A DNA stretch of 56,982 nt from an uncultured Acidimicrobiales bacterium (GTDB taxonomy: Bacteria; Actinomycetota; Acidimicrobiia; Acidimicrobiales; SHLQ01). Within the stretch, counting starts at the first letter, position 1, and each line of letters starts with the position of its first letter. Below, one piece after another: positions 1 through 8,689 of the stretch. The notes beneath the pieces are model-generated. The model was not told the origin of the DNA, did not search any database, and saw only the letters and a list, made by a program, of their open reading frames with translations. A program made the position numbers and the translations under genes. The stretch spans positions 1-56,982 of the forward strand of contig CALJDK010000050.1 in assembly GCA_938023735.1 (NCBI GenBank). The letters run 5' to 3'.

Positions 1-699
1 AACGAGGAACCGGGCCAACGAACCCACGTCGGCCGGTTCGCCCACATCGCCGAGCGGAGTGTTGGTGATGTAGCTCTCGTAGACATCGCTGTCACGCGGC
101 AACATCTCCATGATCTCGGTGGTGATGAATCCCGGGGCGATGGCGTTGCACCGCACACCCAGTGGGCCGTATTCATCTGCAGCTTTGCGGATCAGATGCT
201 CGATGCCGGCCTTGGCTACCGGGTACGCCCCAAACCACAGATGGCTCACCGATCCGGCGATCGATGACATACCCACGAACGAACCACCGCCCGACGCCAC
301 GAGGTGCGCAAGGGTGTGCTTGAGCGTAAGCAGCGTTCCGGTGACGTTGAGATCAAGCACTCGTCGGAACTCGTCGACGTCTTGCCCGTGTAAGGCGCCG
401 AGCGCCCCTCCCCCGCCTGCGTTGGCAACAACGCCATCGAGGGAACCGGTGGCCGATGCCGCTGCTTCAGCCGCTGCCATTACCTGCTCTTCGACGGTTA
501 CGTCGGCCACCACATGGGTTACCGAACCGCCAAAGTTGGGGGTCATCTCGGCGATGGCCGACACCAATTTTTCCTCGGTTCGTCCACAGATCGTGACCGT
601 TGCGCCGTCGGCAGCTAAGGCCTGGGCGCACGCCGCACCGATTCCCGTACCGCCGCCTGTTACCAGGGCTGCTTTGCCTGTGAGTACACCGTCTGCCAT
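1..699 (-). CDS. SDR family oxidoreductase (C-terminus beyond window)
   Basis: Classical short-chain dehydrogenase/reductase, an NAD(P)-dependent oxidoreductase of unknown substrate. Translating the reverse strand from the ATG at 697-699 gives 233 open codons to the window edge, so the last ~20-30 residues are missing. The cofactor loop TGGGTGIG is at residues 14-21, the structural NAG motif near 93, the catalytic Ser in the GMSSIAGS stretch near 145, and Tyr159/Lys163 form the YxxxK pair in YPVAKAG. The sequence ends in a stretch typical of the helix before the SDR C-terminus. It diverges from a TetR regulator with only 64 bp between the starts, so the regulator may control it. Family is certain; the substrate cannot be told from sequence. 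Confidence 0.93.
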   Translation of the reverse strand, partial: MADGVLTGKAALVTGGGTGIGAACAQALAADGATVTICGRTEEKLVSAIAEMTPNFGGSVTHVVADVTVEEQVMAAAEAAASATGSLDGVVANAGGGGALGALHGQDVDEFRRVLDLNVTGTLLTLKHTLAHLVASGGGSFVGMSSIAGSVSHLWFGAYPVAKAGIEHLIRKAADEYGPLGVRCNAIAPGFITTEIMEMLPRDSDVYESYITNTPLGDVGEPADVGSLARFLV

Positions 700-763
700 A
701 GAGAGTTGGCTCCTTCGCCCCAAAGAACACGATCGACCGGTTCTGCATGAGTACCCTAACGTT

Positions 764-1423
764 GTGGCCGAGCCAAAGAAAAAGTCATCAGGCGCTGCAA
801 CCAAGCGCAAGATTCTCGAAGCGACCCTCGAGTGTCTTCGCGTCAACGGCATCGTCGGGACAAGCGCCCGCGCCATCGCAGGCATTGGCGACTTCAATCA
901 AGCGCTTATCTTCTATCACTTCGGAAGCGTCAACGATGCCGTCATTCAGGCGGTGGGTTTGATGACCGAGCACCAACGCGATCGCTACCGCGACCGCCTT
1001 GCCGAAGCCGATGACCTTGCCGGAATTGTCGAGATCGCCCGCGATCTTCGCGAGGAAGACGCCAAGACGGGTTCGATCAGCATGCTGACCCAAGCGTTCG
1101 CCGGAGCGCAGGGCAACCCCGAACAGGGCAAACAGCTGTATGCCCAGCTCGAGGAGTGGACCGAGGTAGTGGCGGAAGGAATCGACCGCTCGATCGGCGG
1201 TACTCCTGCGGCCTCGATGGTATCGAGCGAACACCTGGCGTTTGGGTTGTCGGCGCTCTTTGTGGGCATGGAACTGCTGACCGCTATGGATCCCGAACGG
1301 GCCCCCACCGACGAACTCTTGGAAGAGTTCGGCGACCTGGCCAACATGCTCCAGACACTGCTCGCGTCGCCGCTCGTTCAGTCGCTGGCCAACGCGTCAA
1401 CCGACAACAAGGCCGACAAGTAG
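764..1423 (+). CDS. TetR/AcrR family transcriptional regulator
   Basis: 219-residue one-component repressor-type regulator. The N-terminal region (residues ~14-60) has the TetR helix-turn-helix layout: TKRKILEATLECL, then VGTSARAIAG and ALIFYHFGS, the usual recognition helix with the YxHF motif. The remaining ~150 residues are the helical ligand-binding/dimer domain, not recognisable as a known ligand class. I chose GTG 764 because the TetR domain starts right after it. The frame is open far upstream (to 110), but that part lies antisense over the SDR gene and has no domain. The gene is divergent from the SDR oxidoreductase, the usual arrangement for local TetR control. I saw no convincing palindrome in the 64-bp gap. 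Confidence 0.9.
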   Translation: MAEPKKKSSGAATKRKILEATLECLRVNGIVGTSARAIAGIGDFNQALIFYHFGSVNDAVIQAVGLMTEHQRDRYRDRLAEADDLAGIVEIARDLREEDAKTGSISMLTQAFAGAQGNPEQGKQLYAQLEEWTEVVAEGIDRSIGGTPAASMVSSEHLAFGLSALFVGMELLTAMDPERAPTDELLEEFGDLANMLQTLLASPLVQSLANASTDNKADK

Positions 1424-1429
1424 CTACCG

Positions 1430-3124
1430 CTAGCTCGTCGGGCCCTCGGCCGGCGCACCGTGCGCCGTCAACAGCTCACGGACTTCCTCGATGAAACCCT
1501 CGCGCTCGACATGAGCCCGAGCCCGGACGTCAGCCACCGATTCGCCATCGCTAACCTCGGAAACAACCTCGATGTAGGCCTTGAGCTTGGGCTCGGTACC
1601 GCTGGGTCGAAGCTGCACCCGCGAACCGTCGGCAAGGTCAAAGCGAAGCATGTTGGCTTGCTCGGTAAAGTCGGTCAGTTCGACGACGTCACGACCCCGG
1701 AACGACATCGGCGGTGCACTGCGTATCGACCGCATCGTCTCTTCCATACGCACCGGCGCACCCAGGCCCTGAAACCACACCGCCAGTTGTGCGGTGGAGT
1801 GCACGCCATGTTCGGCAGACAATTCGTCGAGCCGTTGCAGCACCGACTTCCCGAGAGCACGCTGTTCGGCCATCAGTTCGAGAAACGCTATTGCGGCACT
1901 GATGCCATCTTTGTCGCGAATCGAACCTTCGACCGCATACCCAAGCGCCGGCTCATATCCAAAGATCAGTCGGGTTTCGAGCTGATCGTCAGCGGCACGA
2001 GCCACGTACTTAAATCCGTGAAGCGTCTCAATGAACTGCACCCCGTGGGCCGCCGACAGCACCGACAACATCCGCGACGACACCGCTGTTGAAGCGGTAA
2101 CTCGGCCCGGACCACTCGAGTGGCGCAGGCAATAGTCGCCAAGGAGCACACCGATTTGGTCACCGTTGAGCTGCAACCACCGGTCGCCATCGGGGACGAC
2201 GACACCCAACCGGTCGCCATCGGGGTCGTTTGCGAACACCACATCGGCGTCAACCTCGACCGCCTTTGCGATAGCAGCATCGAGGGCACGTGGCTCCTCG
2301 GGGTTCGGCATTTCAACGGTCGGAAAATCAGGATCTGGATCGAACTGGCTCTCCACACAGAACAGTTGCGCACCGATGCGTTTCATCGCCTCGGTAAAGA
2401 CCGGGCCTGCCACGCCGTGGAGCGGTGTATACGAAACACGGATCTCGGAGATTCCAGGGTGGGGCTCGGCCGGCGAAACGACATCGAGGTACGAATCGAT
2501 CACCTTGCTTCGCACCCGCGACACCTGGCCGCCTTGGGACGGGTGAGGATGCACTGGCGGGTCGGCCAGATCGGCCATGAGTTGCTCGATCTGGCGGTCG
2601 TGAGGCGGCACCAACTGAGCGCCATCGCCCGAATACACCTTGCAGCCGCTGTCGTCGGCGGGGTTGTGACTGGCCGTGATGATCAAGCCGGCGTCAGAGC
2701 TGTAGTGACGAAACGCATAGGCCATGACCGGCGTGGGTAACGGCTCTGGCATCACCAGAGCCAAACCACCGTGTTCGGCCACCATGGCCGCAGCCTCGTC
2801 GGCAAGCTGGCGCGCACCATGGCGGGCGTCGTATCCAATGACCACGGTTGCCGGATTGAGATGGCGCATGATTGCAGCCACCGCTTGGGCGATGACCAGC
2901 CGGTTTATTCGGTTTGGTCCTGGTCCACGCTTCCCTCTCAGGCCTGACGTACCAAAGACGATCCGACTGTTGAAGCAATCGGCCAGCTCTGCCTCGCGGT
3001 TACTGCCGAGCATTGCTGCCAGCTCAAGTCTCGTTTCGGGGTCGGGGTCAGCTTCCAACCACTTCCGGGCATAGGTGGCGGTTGCGTCGGGACTCCGACC
3101 GCCCGATGAATTCGATCGACTCAT
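1430..3124 (-). CDS. phospho-sugar mutase (phosphoglucomutase/phosphomannomutase family)
   Basis: 564-residue alpha-D-phosphohexomutase, interconverting hexose (or pentose) 1- and 6(5)-phosphates. All four signature loops are present: TASHNP at 150-155 with phospho-Ser152, the metal loop DPDGDR at 300-305, the sugar-binding loop GYEPALGY near 389, and the phosphate loop RPSGTEPK at 506-513. The sugar loop in the form G(F/Y)Exx(I/L)GY points to the PGM2-like branch, which includes phosphoglucomutases and phosphopentomutases. It is the last gene of the dapB-SURF1-wHTH-dapA-RNase J run, 15 bp after the RNase J stop. It could supply hexose-1-phosphate for the nucleotide sugars of the glycan locus, but that is inference. 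Confidence 0.93.
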   Translation of the reverse strand: MSRSNSSGGRSPDATATYARKWLEADPDPETRLELAAMLGSNREAELADCFNSRIVFGTSGLRGKRGPGPNRINRLVIAQAVAAIMRHLNPATVVIGYDARHGARQLADEAAAMVAEHGGLALVMPEPLPTPVMAYAFRHYSSDAGLIITASHNPADDSGCKVYSGDGAQLVPPHDRQIEQLMADLADPPVHPHPSQGGQVSRVRSKVIDSYLDVVSPAEPHPGISEIRVSYTPLHGVAGPVFTEAMKRIGAQLFCVESQFDPDPDFPTVEMPNPEEPRALDAAIAKAVEVDADVVFANDPDGDRLGVVVPDGDRWLQLNGDQIGVLLGDYCLRHSSGPGRVTASTAVSSRMLSVLSAAHGVQFIETLHGFKYVARAADDQLETRLIFGYEPALGYAVEGSIRDKDGISAAIAFLELMAEQRALGKSVLQRLDELSAEHGVHSTAQLAVWFQGLGAPVRMEETMRSIRSAPPMSFRGRDVVELTDFTEQANMLRFDLADGSRVQLRPSGTEPKLKAYIEVVSEVSDGESVADVRARAHVEREGFIEEVRELLTAHGAPAEGPTS

Positions 3125-3139
3125 TGCAACAACAGAGAG

Positions 3140-4822
3140 CTAGCCAGAAACCGAACGCAGCATCGGTGCAAGTACCGGACGTCGGCGGGTGCGGTCGTTT
3201 ACCCAGCGACCAACCGCACGACGAGCCTTCCGCTCGATGGCATCGAAGTCGAGTTCGGGGTCCGACAACGCATCGAGAATAGCGTCCTCGGCCACCTTCG
3301 CTCCTTCGGCCAGCAACTCGCTCGCCAACGACGACTCAAGCCAACCGCGAGAGATAAGTCGAGGTGAACCAATGAGCTCGCGGCGGTCCCAGTCGATGAT
3401 GGCATCGATAGCCAGAAAGCCGTTTTCGCCCAAGGCCAAGCGGTCGTCGATGACATCCTGGGTGAGATACCCGATGGAGCCATCGATGTACACCTTGCCG
3501 CCGTCGGTGACCCGAGCGCGCTCGAGTTTCTTGTCGGACAGGACCACCTGGTCGCCGTCCTCACAGAAGATCACCCGGTTCTCCGGTACGCCCATCTGCA
3601 CACCGAGCGCGGCGTGCGCAACAAGGTGGGTGTACTCGCCATGAACCGGCACGAACCATTCGGGGCTGGCGACGGCGTGCAACGTCTGCAACTCGCCAGC
3701 CTTTCCGTGTCCGGTGGTGTGAATATGCACCTTGCCGCTGTGCACAACCGTTGCACCCTTTCGGGCGAGGTTGTTTCGAAGACGCCCGACGGCGGCCTCG
3801 TTGCCGGGAATCGGATGCGAGCTGAAAACCACCACATCGTTATCGCCGAGTTCGAGGAATCGACTCTCGCCGGTCGCGATTTTGGTGAGCGCCGCTCGAG
3901 GTTCGCCCTGTGATCCCGTAGCGACCACACAGACTCGCTCGTCGGGATAGTCGTCGACGTTCTCGATGTCGGCAACAAAACGGTCGGGAAGATCAAGAAT
4001 TCCAACGTCGCGAGCTAACTGGAGGTTGCGTTTCATCGAACGCCCGAGCGGAAAGATCACCCGATTGGTCCGAACCGCCTCGTCGGCAATTTGTTGCACG
4101 CGGTGGATATGGCTCGAGAACGCACTGATGATGAGGCGCTTCTTGGCGTGCTCTTCGAAGATGTCGTTGATGCCCTTGCGGATCGAGCTCTCGGACTCGC
4201 TCATGCCCGGCGAGTCCGCATTGGTCGAATCGGCCAAGAGGAGCCGAATTCCGGGATCACCCGAGATAGCGCCGATTCGGGCAAGGTCGGTTCGGCGGCC
4301 ATCAATCGGCGTGTGGTCGAGCTTGAAATCGCTCGAGTGCAGCACCACACCCTGCGGGGTGGTGATGGCACTGATGAGCCCGCTCGGTGTGCTGTGCGTC
4401 ACCGGAAGAAACTCGACCGAGAAACCACCGATCTTCACTGTTTCGCCGTCGCTGACCTCGACCAGGTCGCCACGGCTCACAATGCCAGCCTCAGACAACT
4501 TGCCCTGGATCATTCCGAGGGTGAACTTGGAGCCGTAGATCTTTACCGGGTCTCGATCGCCGCCCAGATCGTCGAGCAGATACGGGAACCCGCCAATGTG
4601 GTCTTCGTGGGAGTGCGTGGCGATACAGCCGACCAGCTTGTCGGATCGCTTCACGATGTAGCTGAAGTCCGGGAGGATGGCATCGACCCCGGGAAGGGTC
4701 TCGTCGCCGAACATCTGCCCGCAATCGAGAACCAGAAGTTCGTCGTTGGTTTCGATCGTGGCGCAGTTGCGTCCGATCTGACCAAGACCACCAAGAAATG
4801 TAATACGGACGTCAGAACCCAT
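3140..4822 (-). CDS. rnj: ribonuclease J
   Basis: 560-residue metallo-beta-lactamase/beta-CASP ribonuclease, a 5'-3' exo- and endoribonuclease in mRNA decay and rRNA maturation. The N-terminus has the LGGLGQIGRN signature (residues 10-19), and the zinc motif HSHEDH is at 70-75. The beta-CASP part has the VHGE-type loop before the C-terminal domain. Length fits the ~555-residue family. It sits 70 bp downstream of dapA and 15 bp upstream of the phosphomutase; the dapA-rnj neighbourhood is common in actinobacteria. The ATG at 4822 directly precedes the conserved N-terminus. Confidence 0.96.
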   Translation of the reverse strand: MGSDVRITFLGGLGQIGRNCATIETNDELLVLDCGQMFGDETLPGVDAILPDFSYIVKRSDKLVGCIATHSHEDHIGGFPYLLDDLGGDRDPVKIYGSKFTLGMIQGKLSEAGIVSRGDLVEVSDGETVKIGGFSVEFLPVTHSTPSGLISAITTPQGVVLHSSDFKLDHTPIDGRRTDLARIGAISGDPGIRLLLADSTNADSPGMSESESSIRKGINDIFEEHAKKRLIISAFSSHIHRVQQIADEAVRTNRVIFPLGRSMKRNLQLARDVGILDLPDRFVADIENVDDYPDERVCVVATGSQGEPRAALTKIATGESRFLELGDNDVVVFSSHPIPGNEAAVGRLRNNLARKGATVVHSGKVHIHTTGHGKAGELQTLHAVASPEWFVPVHGEYTHLVAHAALGVQMGVPENRVIFCEDGDQVVLSDKKLERARVTDGGKVYIDGSIGYLTQDVIDDRLALGENGFLAIDAIIDWDRRELIGSPRLISRGWLESSLASELLAEGAKVAEDAILDALSDPELDFDAIERKARRAVGRWVNDRTRRRPVLAPMLRSVSG

Positions 4823-4892
4823 AGGACTGACGGTAGCTGTGTTTCACCATCAACCGGTGCCGTTGGGGAAGTTCGACGGCAACCAGCAGGAA

Positions 4893-5786
4893 CTACTTGG
4901 CGAGGCCAACCAGAATCTGGCGAGCATGATCTTGCAGATCAGCCGGTTCGGGACCCATCGGTAAGCGGCAATCGCCGCCCGGCTGTTCGAGCACTTTCAT
5001 CATGGCTTTGGAAGGAATCGGGTTTGGCGCATCGGCACGACCGGGTCCGGCGAAGGAATAGGACGGCAGCAGCCGAGCGTTGATTTCGGCGGCGAGTGCC
5101 GGATCGTTCTTGTCGAAGAACGCCTGCATCATTTCCGATACCTGGCCCGCAACCCAGTGAGTGGCGACGCCGATGGTGCCAACGGCGCCCACCGACATGA
5201 ACGGAAGGGTCAGAACATCGTCGCCGCTGTAGACCTCGAAACCATCGGGCGCGGCCGCAATGAACCGTGCGGTTTCGGCCACATCGCCCGCGGCATCTTT
5301 GAGCGCCACCACGTTGGCGAATGCGTCGGCCATCCGTAAAAGGGTTGTGGTTTCAATCTTGCGGCCAGCCCGCCCGGGAATGTCGTAGATGATGACGGGA
5401 AGGTCGGTGGAGTTAGACACGGCACGGAAGTGCTCGACGAGTCCCTCCTGCGATGGCCGGTTGTAATAGGGCGTGACCGACAGGATTCCATCAGCACCAG
5501 CGTCGGTGCAGCGCTTGGTGAGCTCCACTGCGGCCCGGGTGTCGTTGCTTCCGGCCCCGGCAACAACCGGAACATCGACGGCGTCGACAACCGCAGCGAC
5601 CAGGTCGACCTGCTCGTCGTGGCTCAGCGTTGGGCTCTCGCCGGTGGTCCCTGCGATAACAAGCCCATCGTTTCCTTGCTCGACCAACCACTTCGCAAGA
5701 GTTGCTGCGCCTTCAAGGTCAAGGGCGCCATCGGCGTCGAACGGGGTGATCATGGCCGTAAGTACACGGCCGAAACGGGGTGCCAT
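4893..5786 (-). CDS. dapA: 4-hydroxy-tetrahydrodipicolinate synthase
   Basis: 297-residue DapA, condensing pyruvate with aspartate semialdehyde in lysine/diaminopimelate synthesis. The (beta/alpha)8 barrel markers are the GTTGES loop (46-51), Tyr108 in TPYYN, Tyr134 in YDIPGR and the Schiff-base Lys163 in ALKDA. I placed the start at ATG 5786 (MAPRFGRVL). An upstream in-frame start at 5855 would add 23 basic residues unlike the family and would overlap the preceding gene. It begins 2 bp after the stop of the winged-helix gene, so the two are translationally linked. With dapB upstream in the same run it supplies mDAP for peptidoglycan and lysine. Confidence 0.96.
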   Translation of the reverse strand: MAPRFGRVLTAMITPFDADGALDLEGAATLAKWLVEQGNDGLVIAGTTGESPTLSHDEQVDLVAAVVDAVDVPVVAGAGSNDTRAAVELTKRCTDAGADGILSVTPYYNRPSQEGLVEHFRAVSNSTDLPVIIYDIPGRAGRKIETTTLLRMADAFANVVALKDAAGDVAETARFIAAAPDGFEVYSGDDVLTLPFMSVGAVGTIGVATHWVAGQVSEMMQAFFDKNDPALAAEINARLLPSYSFAGPGRADAPNPIPSKAMMKVLEQPGGDCRLPMGPEPADLQDHARQILVGLAK

Positions 5787-5788
5787 GG

Positions 5789-6421
5789 TTAGTGACCTTC
5801 CTTGGCACGCTCGATACCGAGCGTGGCGAGCAGATTTTCGTGAAGTTCGAACCACACGGTGTGGTACGAGTCGATCATAGGTTTGGTGAACCAGTCGGTG
5901 TCGCCTGATTTCACCTTGGCAAGCCGGTCGGCGAACCGCGGTCCATACGACGAGAAGCGGTCGAGCGCAGCCGCCAGGTCGGCGACGATGGGCTGCACGA
6001 CAACGTCGGTTCCGGCGAGGGCTTCGATTACCGACGCGTCGTAGTCGGCATCGGTGTGGTCGTTAAGCGCCTGCTCGCCATCGATGACACGAACCTGCCA
6101 GTCGGTACAGATCGAAAGAAACGATTGGTTGGATTCGAGAAAACGCCGGTAGGCATCGGCGACCTGATCTCGCACCCCAGCAGTATCGAGTTCCTCGGCG
6201 AGAAGCGCTTCCCCCTTTGCTCGCCCTTCGGCGGTGAGCTGCCATCCGCTGACTCGACCTTCCCGGTGAACAACGAGCTCCTGCTCGGCGAACGCAGCGA
6301 GCTGAGCATCGACGATCGATTGCTCGAGCCCAGCCAGTTCGGCGGCCTCGGCCGCATCGATGAAGCCCTTGAGACGGAGGCTATGCAGGGTCAGCAACTC
6401 GTGATTCGAAGATTCAGCCAT
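5789..6421 (-). CDS. winged-helix (MarR-like) domain protein linked to dapA
   Basis: 210-residue soluble protein. Residues ~9-75 form a winged-helix pattern: HSLRLKGFIDAAEAAELAG, then QEL and a wing ending in WQLTAEGRAKGEAL, as in MarR-like proteins and in the regulatory modules of some actinobacterial enzymes. The C-terminal ~130 residues are helical with several conserved-looking Trp/Tyr/His positions; I do not recognise a domain there. It lies between SURF1 (12 bp) and dapA (2 bp) in one direction, so it is co-transcribed with lysine genes. A DNA-binding role is inferred from the fold only. It could equally be a ligand sensor. Confidence 0.75.
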   Translation of the reverse strand: MAESSNHELLTLHSLRLKGFIDAAEAAELAGLEQSIVDAQLAAFAEQELVVHREGRVSGWQLTAEGRAKGEALLAEELDTAGVRDQVADAYRRFLESNQSFLSICTDWQVRVIDGEQALNDHTDADYDASVIEALAGTDVVVQPIVADLAAALDRFSSYGPRFADRLAKVKSGDTDWFTKPMIDSYHTVWFELHENLLATLGIERAKEGH

Positions 6422-6433
6422 CAGCGAAAACTA

Positions 6434-7258
6434 TCAGTGCAGGGTCGATGGTGAGGAAGCGTCGTCCCGAGTTTCATCATCGCTCGAATCGCCCATATCG
6501 CTCGGGGCGTTGGCTCGACGACGCAGGATGAGTGGGTAACCAACAATGCCGATGAGCGAGAACACAAACCACTGCACGGCGTAACTCAGATGCGAACCGT
6601 TGTTGGGTTCGGGCCGGGGCACAGCGGTCAGCGTCGGCTCGATCGGAGATTCGAGCTGCACATAGACGTCATCTAACTCGATGCCAAAATGGTCGGCGAT
6701 TGCGTTGACATTTGGCCGAGAGACAGCTGCAAGCCCCTCCCGGTCTTGGGCGAACGCTCCCCCGCCAGCGCCAGGTTGCACGAGCCCCCGAAGCACCAGT
6801 TGACCCGTGGGAGGCGCAAGCTCAGCTGGTGTTGCGTTCAACACCACCGCTCGGCCCACGAACCCGCGGATAACAAGCACATAGTTTTCATCCGCGTCCT
6901 GCTCCACGGCTTCTCGAAGAAGGAACGGTGTCGCGAGCCATGAACCCGGAGCGCCTTCGTGAGAACGGTTATCGATGAAGATCGTCTCACCCGCGAACTC
7001 GCCGTGCAGTTCGACCGGCAGATACCGCACGTCACCGAGTGATCCATCATCGTTTCGATGAACTTCGAGGGCCGTGGCCATCATGTTGCTCACTCGAGCT
7101 GGCTCGGAATCTGCCCGAGCCTCGATGAGTTCGTTGGTGGCCTTGCGGTCACTCAACCGTTGCAGCTGCCAGACTCCGGCTCCGATCATCGACGCGACCA
7201 AGGCGAGAACCAGCAGGTGCGACAGGATCCATTTGGGTTGGCGAACGAAGCCGTACAT
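6434..7258 (-). CDS. SURF1 family cytochrome oxidase biogenesis protein
   Basis: 274-residue membrane protein of the SURF1/Shy1 family, which assists assembly of cytochrome c oxidase (heme a insertion). The topology is typical: one transmembrane helix at ~11-30 ending in GVWQLQRL, a ~190-residue extracytoplasmic domain (with RYLPVELHG, IFIDNRSHEG and VLVIRGFV), and a second helix near the C-terminus (YAVQWFVFSLIGIVGYP). The start at ATG 7258 gives a short cytoplasmic N-terminus; the upstream extension to 7342 overlaps dapB and has no family counterpart. It lies 13 bp after dapB. The acidic Ser/Asp-rich tail is unremarkable. Confidence 0.92.
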   Translation of the reverse strand: MYGFVRQPKWILSHLLVLALVASMIGAGVWQLQRLSDRKATNELIEARADSEPARVSNMMATALEVHRNDDGSLGDVRYLPVELHGEFAGETIFIDNRSHEGAPGSWLATPFLLREAVEQDADENYVLVIRGFVGRAVVLNATPAELAPPTGQLVLRGLVQPGAGGGAFAQDREGLAAVSRPNVNAIADHFGIELDDVYVQLESPIEPTLTAVPRPEPNNGSHLSYAVQWFVFSLIGIVGYPLILRRRANAPSDMGDSSDDETRDDASSPSTLH

Positions 7259-7271
7259 CGAACCGGAATGG

Positions 7272-8084
7272 TTACGAAAGGCCGAGGACGTCGTCGAGTC
7301 CGAGGGTGAGTCCGGGCCGGTCGGCGACGGCTCGAAGCGCAAGCAGCACGCCAGGCACGTAGCTGGTGCGGTCGATGGTGTCGTGGCGGATCGTGAGCGT
7401 CTGGCCAGCGGTTCCCAAAATGACTTCCTGGTTCGCTGCAGTGCCCTTCATTCGCACTCCGTGGACGCGGATTCCGGCCGGGCCTTCGCCACCACGGGCG
7501 CCGGGGAGAATCTCGTTGGTGGTGGGATCATCCATCCACTGTTGCGATGCCGCAGCCATTCGCTCGACCGTCATCAACGCAGTACCCGACGGTGCATCGA
7601 TCTTGTTCTCGTGATGGAACTCGATGATCTCGGCCGATTCAAAGAACGGTGCGGCCATTTCGGCGAAGCGCATCATCAAGATGGCGCCGAGACTGAAGTT
7701 GGGCGCAATGATGCAGTTACTGTCGGTGAGGTTTGCGGTTACGTCGGCGAGATCTCGGTCGGTGAATCCGGTGGTTCCGACCACCATATGAACCGAGTTC
7801 GCCGCAGCCCAGGCAAGGTTGCCGCGTGCCGCGTCGAGCACGGTGAAGTCGACTGCGGCATCGATGTCTGCCCCATCGAGGTCATCGACGCTCGAAACAA
7901 TGGTGACCGAAGAGTCGATGCCCAGCTCGCCGAGTGGTTTTCCCGCGTTGCCTGGATCGACCGCTGCGACCAGGGATAGATCGCCGGACTCCACCAGTCC
8001 ACGGCAAATTTCGACCCCAACTCGTCCGGCGGCACCCAACACGGCAACGCGAAGAGGTTGTGCGCTCGTACCTGATGTCGTCAC
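7272..8084 (-). CDS. dapB: 4-hydroxy-tetrahydrodipicolinate reductase
   Basis: 270-residue DapB, the NAD(P)H reductase following DapA in the lysine/mDAP pathway. The Rossmann loop GAAGRVG is at 17-23, VVGTTGF near 101, and the substrate/catalytic segment EFHHENKIDAPSGTA has His157/His158 and Lys161. The length is standard. It is the first gene of the minus-strand run dapB-SURF1-wHTH-dapA-rnj-mutase. The 191-bp region upstream is shared with the divergent DGPF-sigma operon. Confidence 0.96.
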   Translation of the reverse strand: MTTSGTSAQPLRVAVLGAAGRVGVEICRGLVESGDLSLVAAVDPGNAGKPLGELGIDSSVTIVSSVDDLDGADIDAAVDFTVLDAARGNLAWAAANSVHMVVGTTGFTDRDLADVTANLTDSNCIIAPNFSLGAILMMRFAEMAAPFFESAEIIEFHHENKIDAPSGTALMTVERMAAASQQWMDDPTTNEILPGARGGEGPAGIRVHGVRMKGTAANQEVILGTAGQTLTIRHDTIDRTSYVPGVLLALRAVADRPGLTLGLDDVLGLS

Positions 8085-8153
8085 GCTTCAAACCCTACTG
8101 CCCGCCTCTCATCCACCCCCGATCAGAAAACCTGAGAAATTTCTTCGAAGTAG

Positions 8154-8180
8154 TGTCGATTCCTCGGCCAGCTGTTCGTC
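8154..8180 (+). promoter_or_regulatory. putative ECF42-type autoregulatory promoter
   Basis: TGTCGA at 8154-8159 is followed by a 17-bp spacer and CGTC at 8177-8180, 96 bp before the ATG of the DGPF gene. Target promoters of ECF42 sigma factors, as I remember the published consensus, have TGTCGA at -35 and CGWC at -10, so this is an exact match with normal spacing. It sits upstream of the DGPF gene and its sigma gene, as expected for autoregulation. The rest of the 191-bp gap (8085-8275) is AT-richer than its surroundings and also has to hold the dapB promoter, which I could not pinpoint. Confidence 0.7.
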
Positions 8181-8275
8181 GCATGGTTAACCGCAAGGAA
8201 AATCTGCGGGATTTCCACGAAGAAGCAACACCAAGAAATTCCAAATCACTGAGAGACTGAAAGAAGGAACACACC

Positions 8276-8653
8276 ATGAAGTACGCACTCCTTATCTACG
8301 GAGACGAAACCAGCCCTGCCGTAAGCCCACCCCAAGACTCGCCCGAATTCGCCGAACTGATCGGCGGCTATATGGCATTTGGCGAAGAAGCCGGCAGCCA
8401 AGGCAAGATCGTTGCCGGAGAAGCGCTCCACGACACCGATGTCGCCACCACTGTCACCGTCGTCGACGGCGAAACGGTCACCACGGACGGGCCCTTTGCC
8501 GAGACCAAGGAGCAGCTTGGAGGATTCTACATCCTCGAGTGCGCCGACCTCGATGAAGCCATTGCTTGGGCGGCGAAGATTCCAACCGCCAAGACCGGCC
8601 GAATCGAAGTGCGACCGGTTCAGTCCTATGACGACGAGGGTCAGCCCACCTAG
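8276..8653 (+). CDS. DGPF/YCII-related domain protein
   Basis: 125-residue small protein of the YCII/DGPF superfamily (dimeric alpha+beta barrel fold). It begins MKYALLIYGDE and carries the namesake motif DGPFAE at 71-76 within TTDGPFAETKEQLGGFY. A clear ribosome-binding site (GAAGGAA) lies about 6 bases before the ATG. It is followed after 36 bp by an ECF42-type sigma factor. DGPF genes are the standard neighbours and targets of that sigma group, so the two probably form one autoregulated unit. The biochemical function of DGPF proteins is not established. Confidence 0.93.
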   Translation: MKYALLIYGDETSPAVSPPQDSPEFAELIGGYMAFGEEAGSQGKIVAGEALHDTDVATTVTVVDGETVTTDGPFAETKEQLGGFYILECADLDEAIAWAAKIPTAKTGRIEVRPVQSYDDEGQPT

Positions 8654-8689
8654 GGCTTCCTGTCCGGGAGAATCAGAAAAGTCTGTCGA

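Noticed and set aside
110..763. N-terminal extension of the TetR frame back to 110
   Set aside because: It lies antisense over the SDR gene and has no similarity to regulators; the TetR domain starts right after GTG 764.
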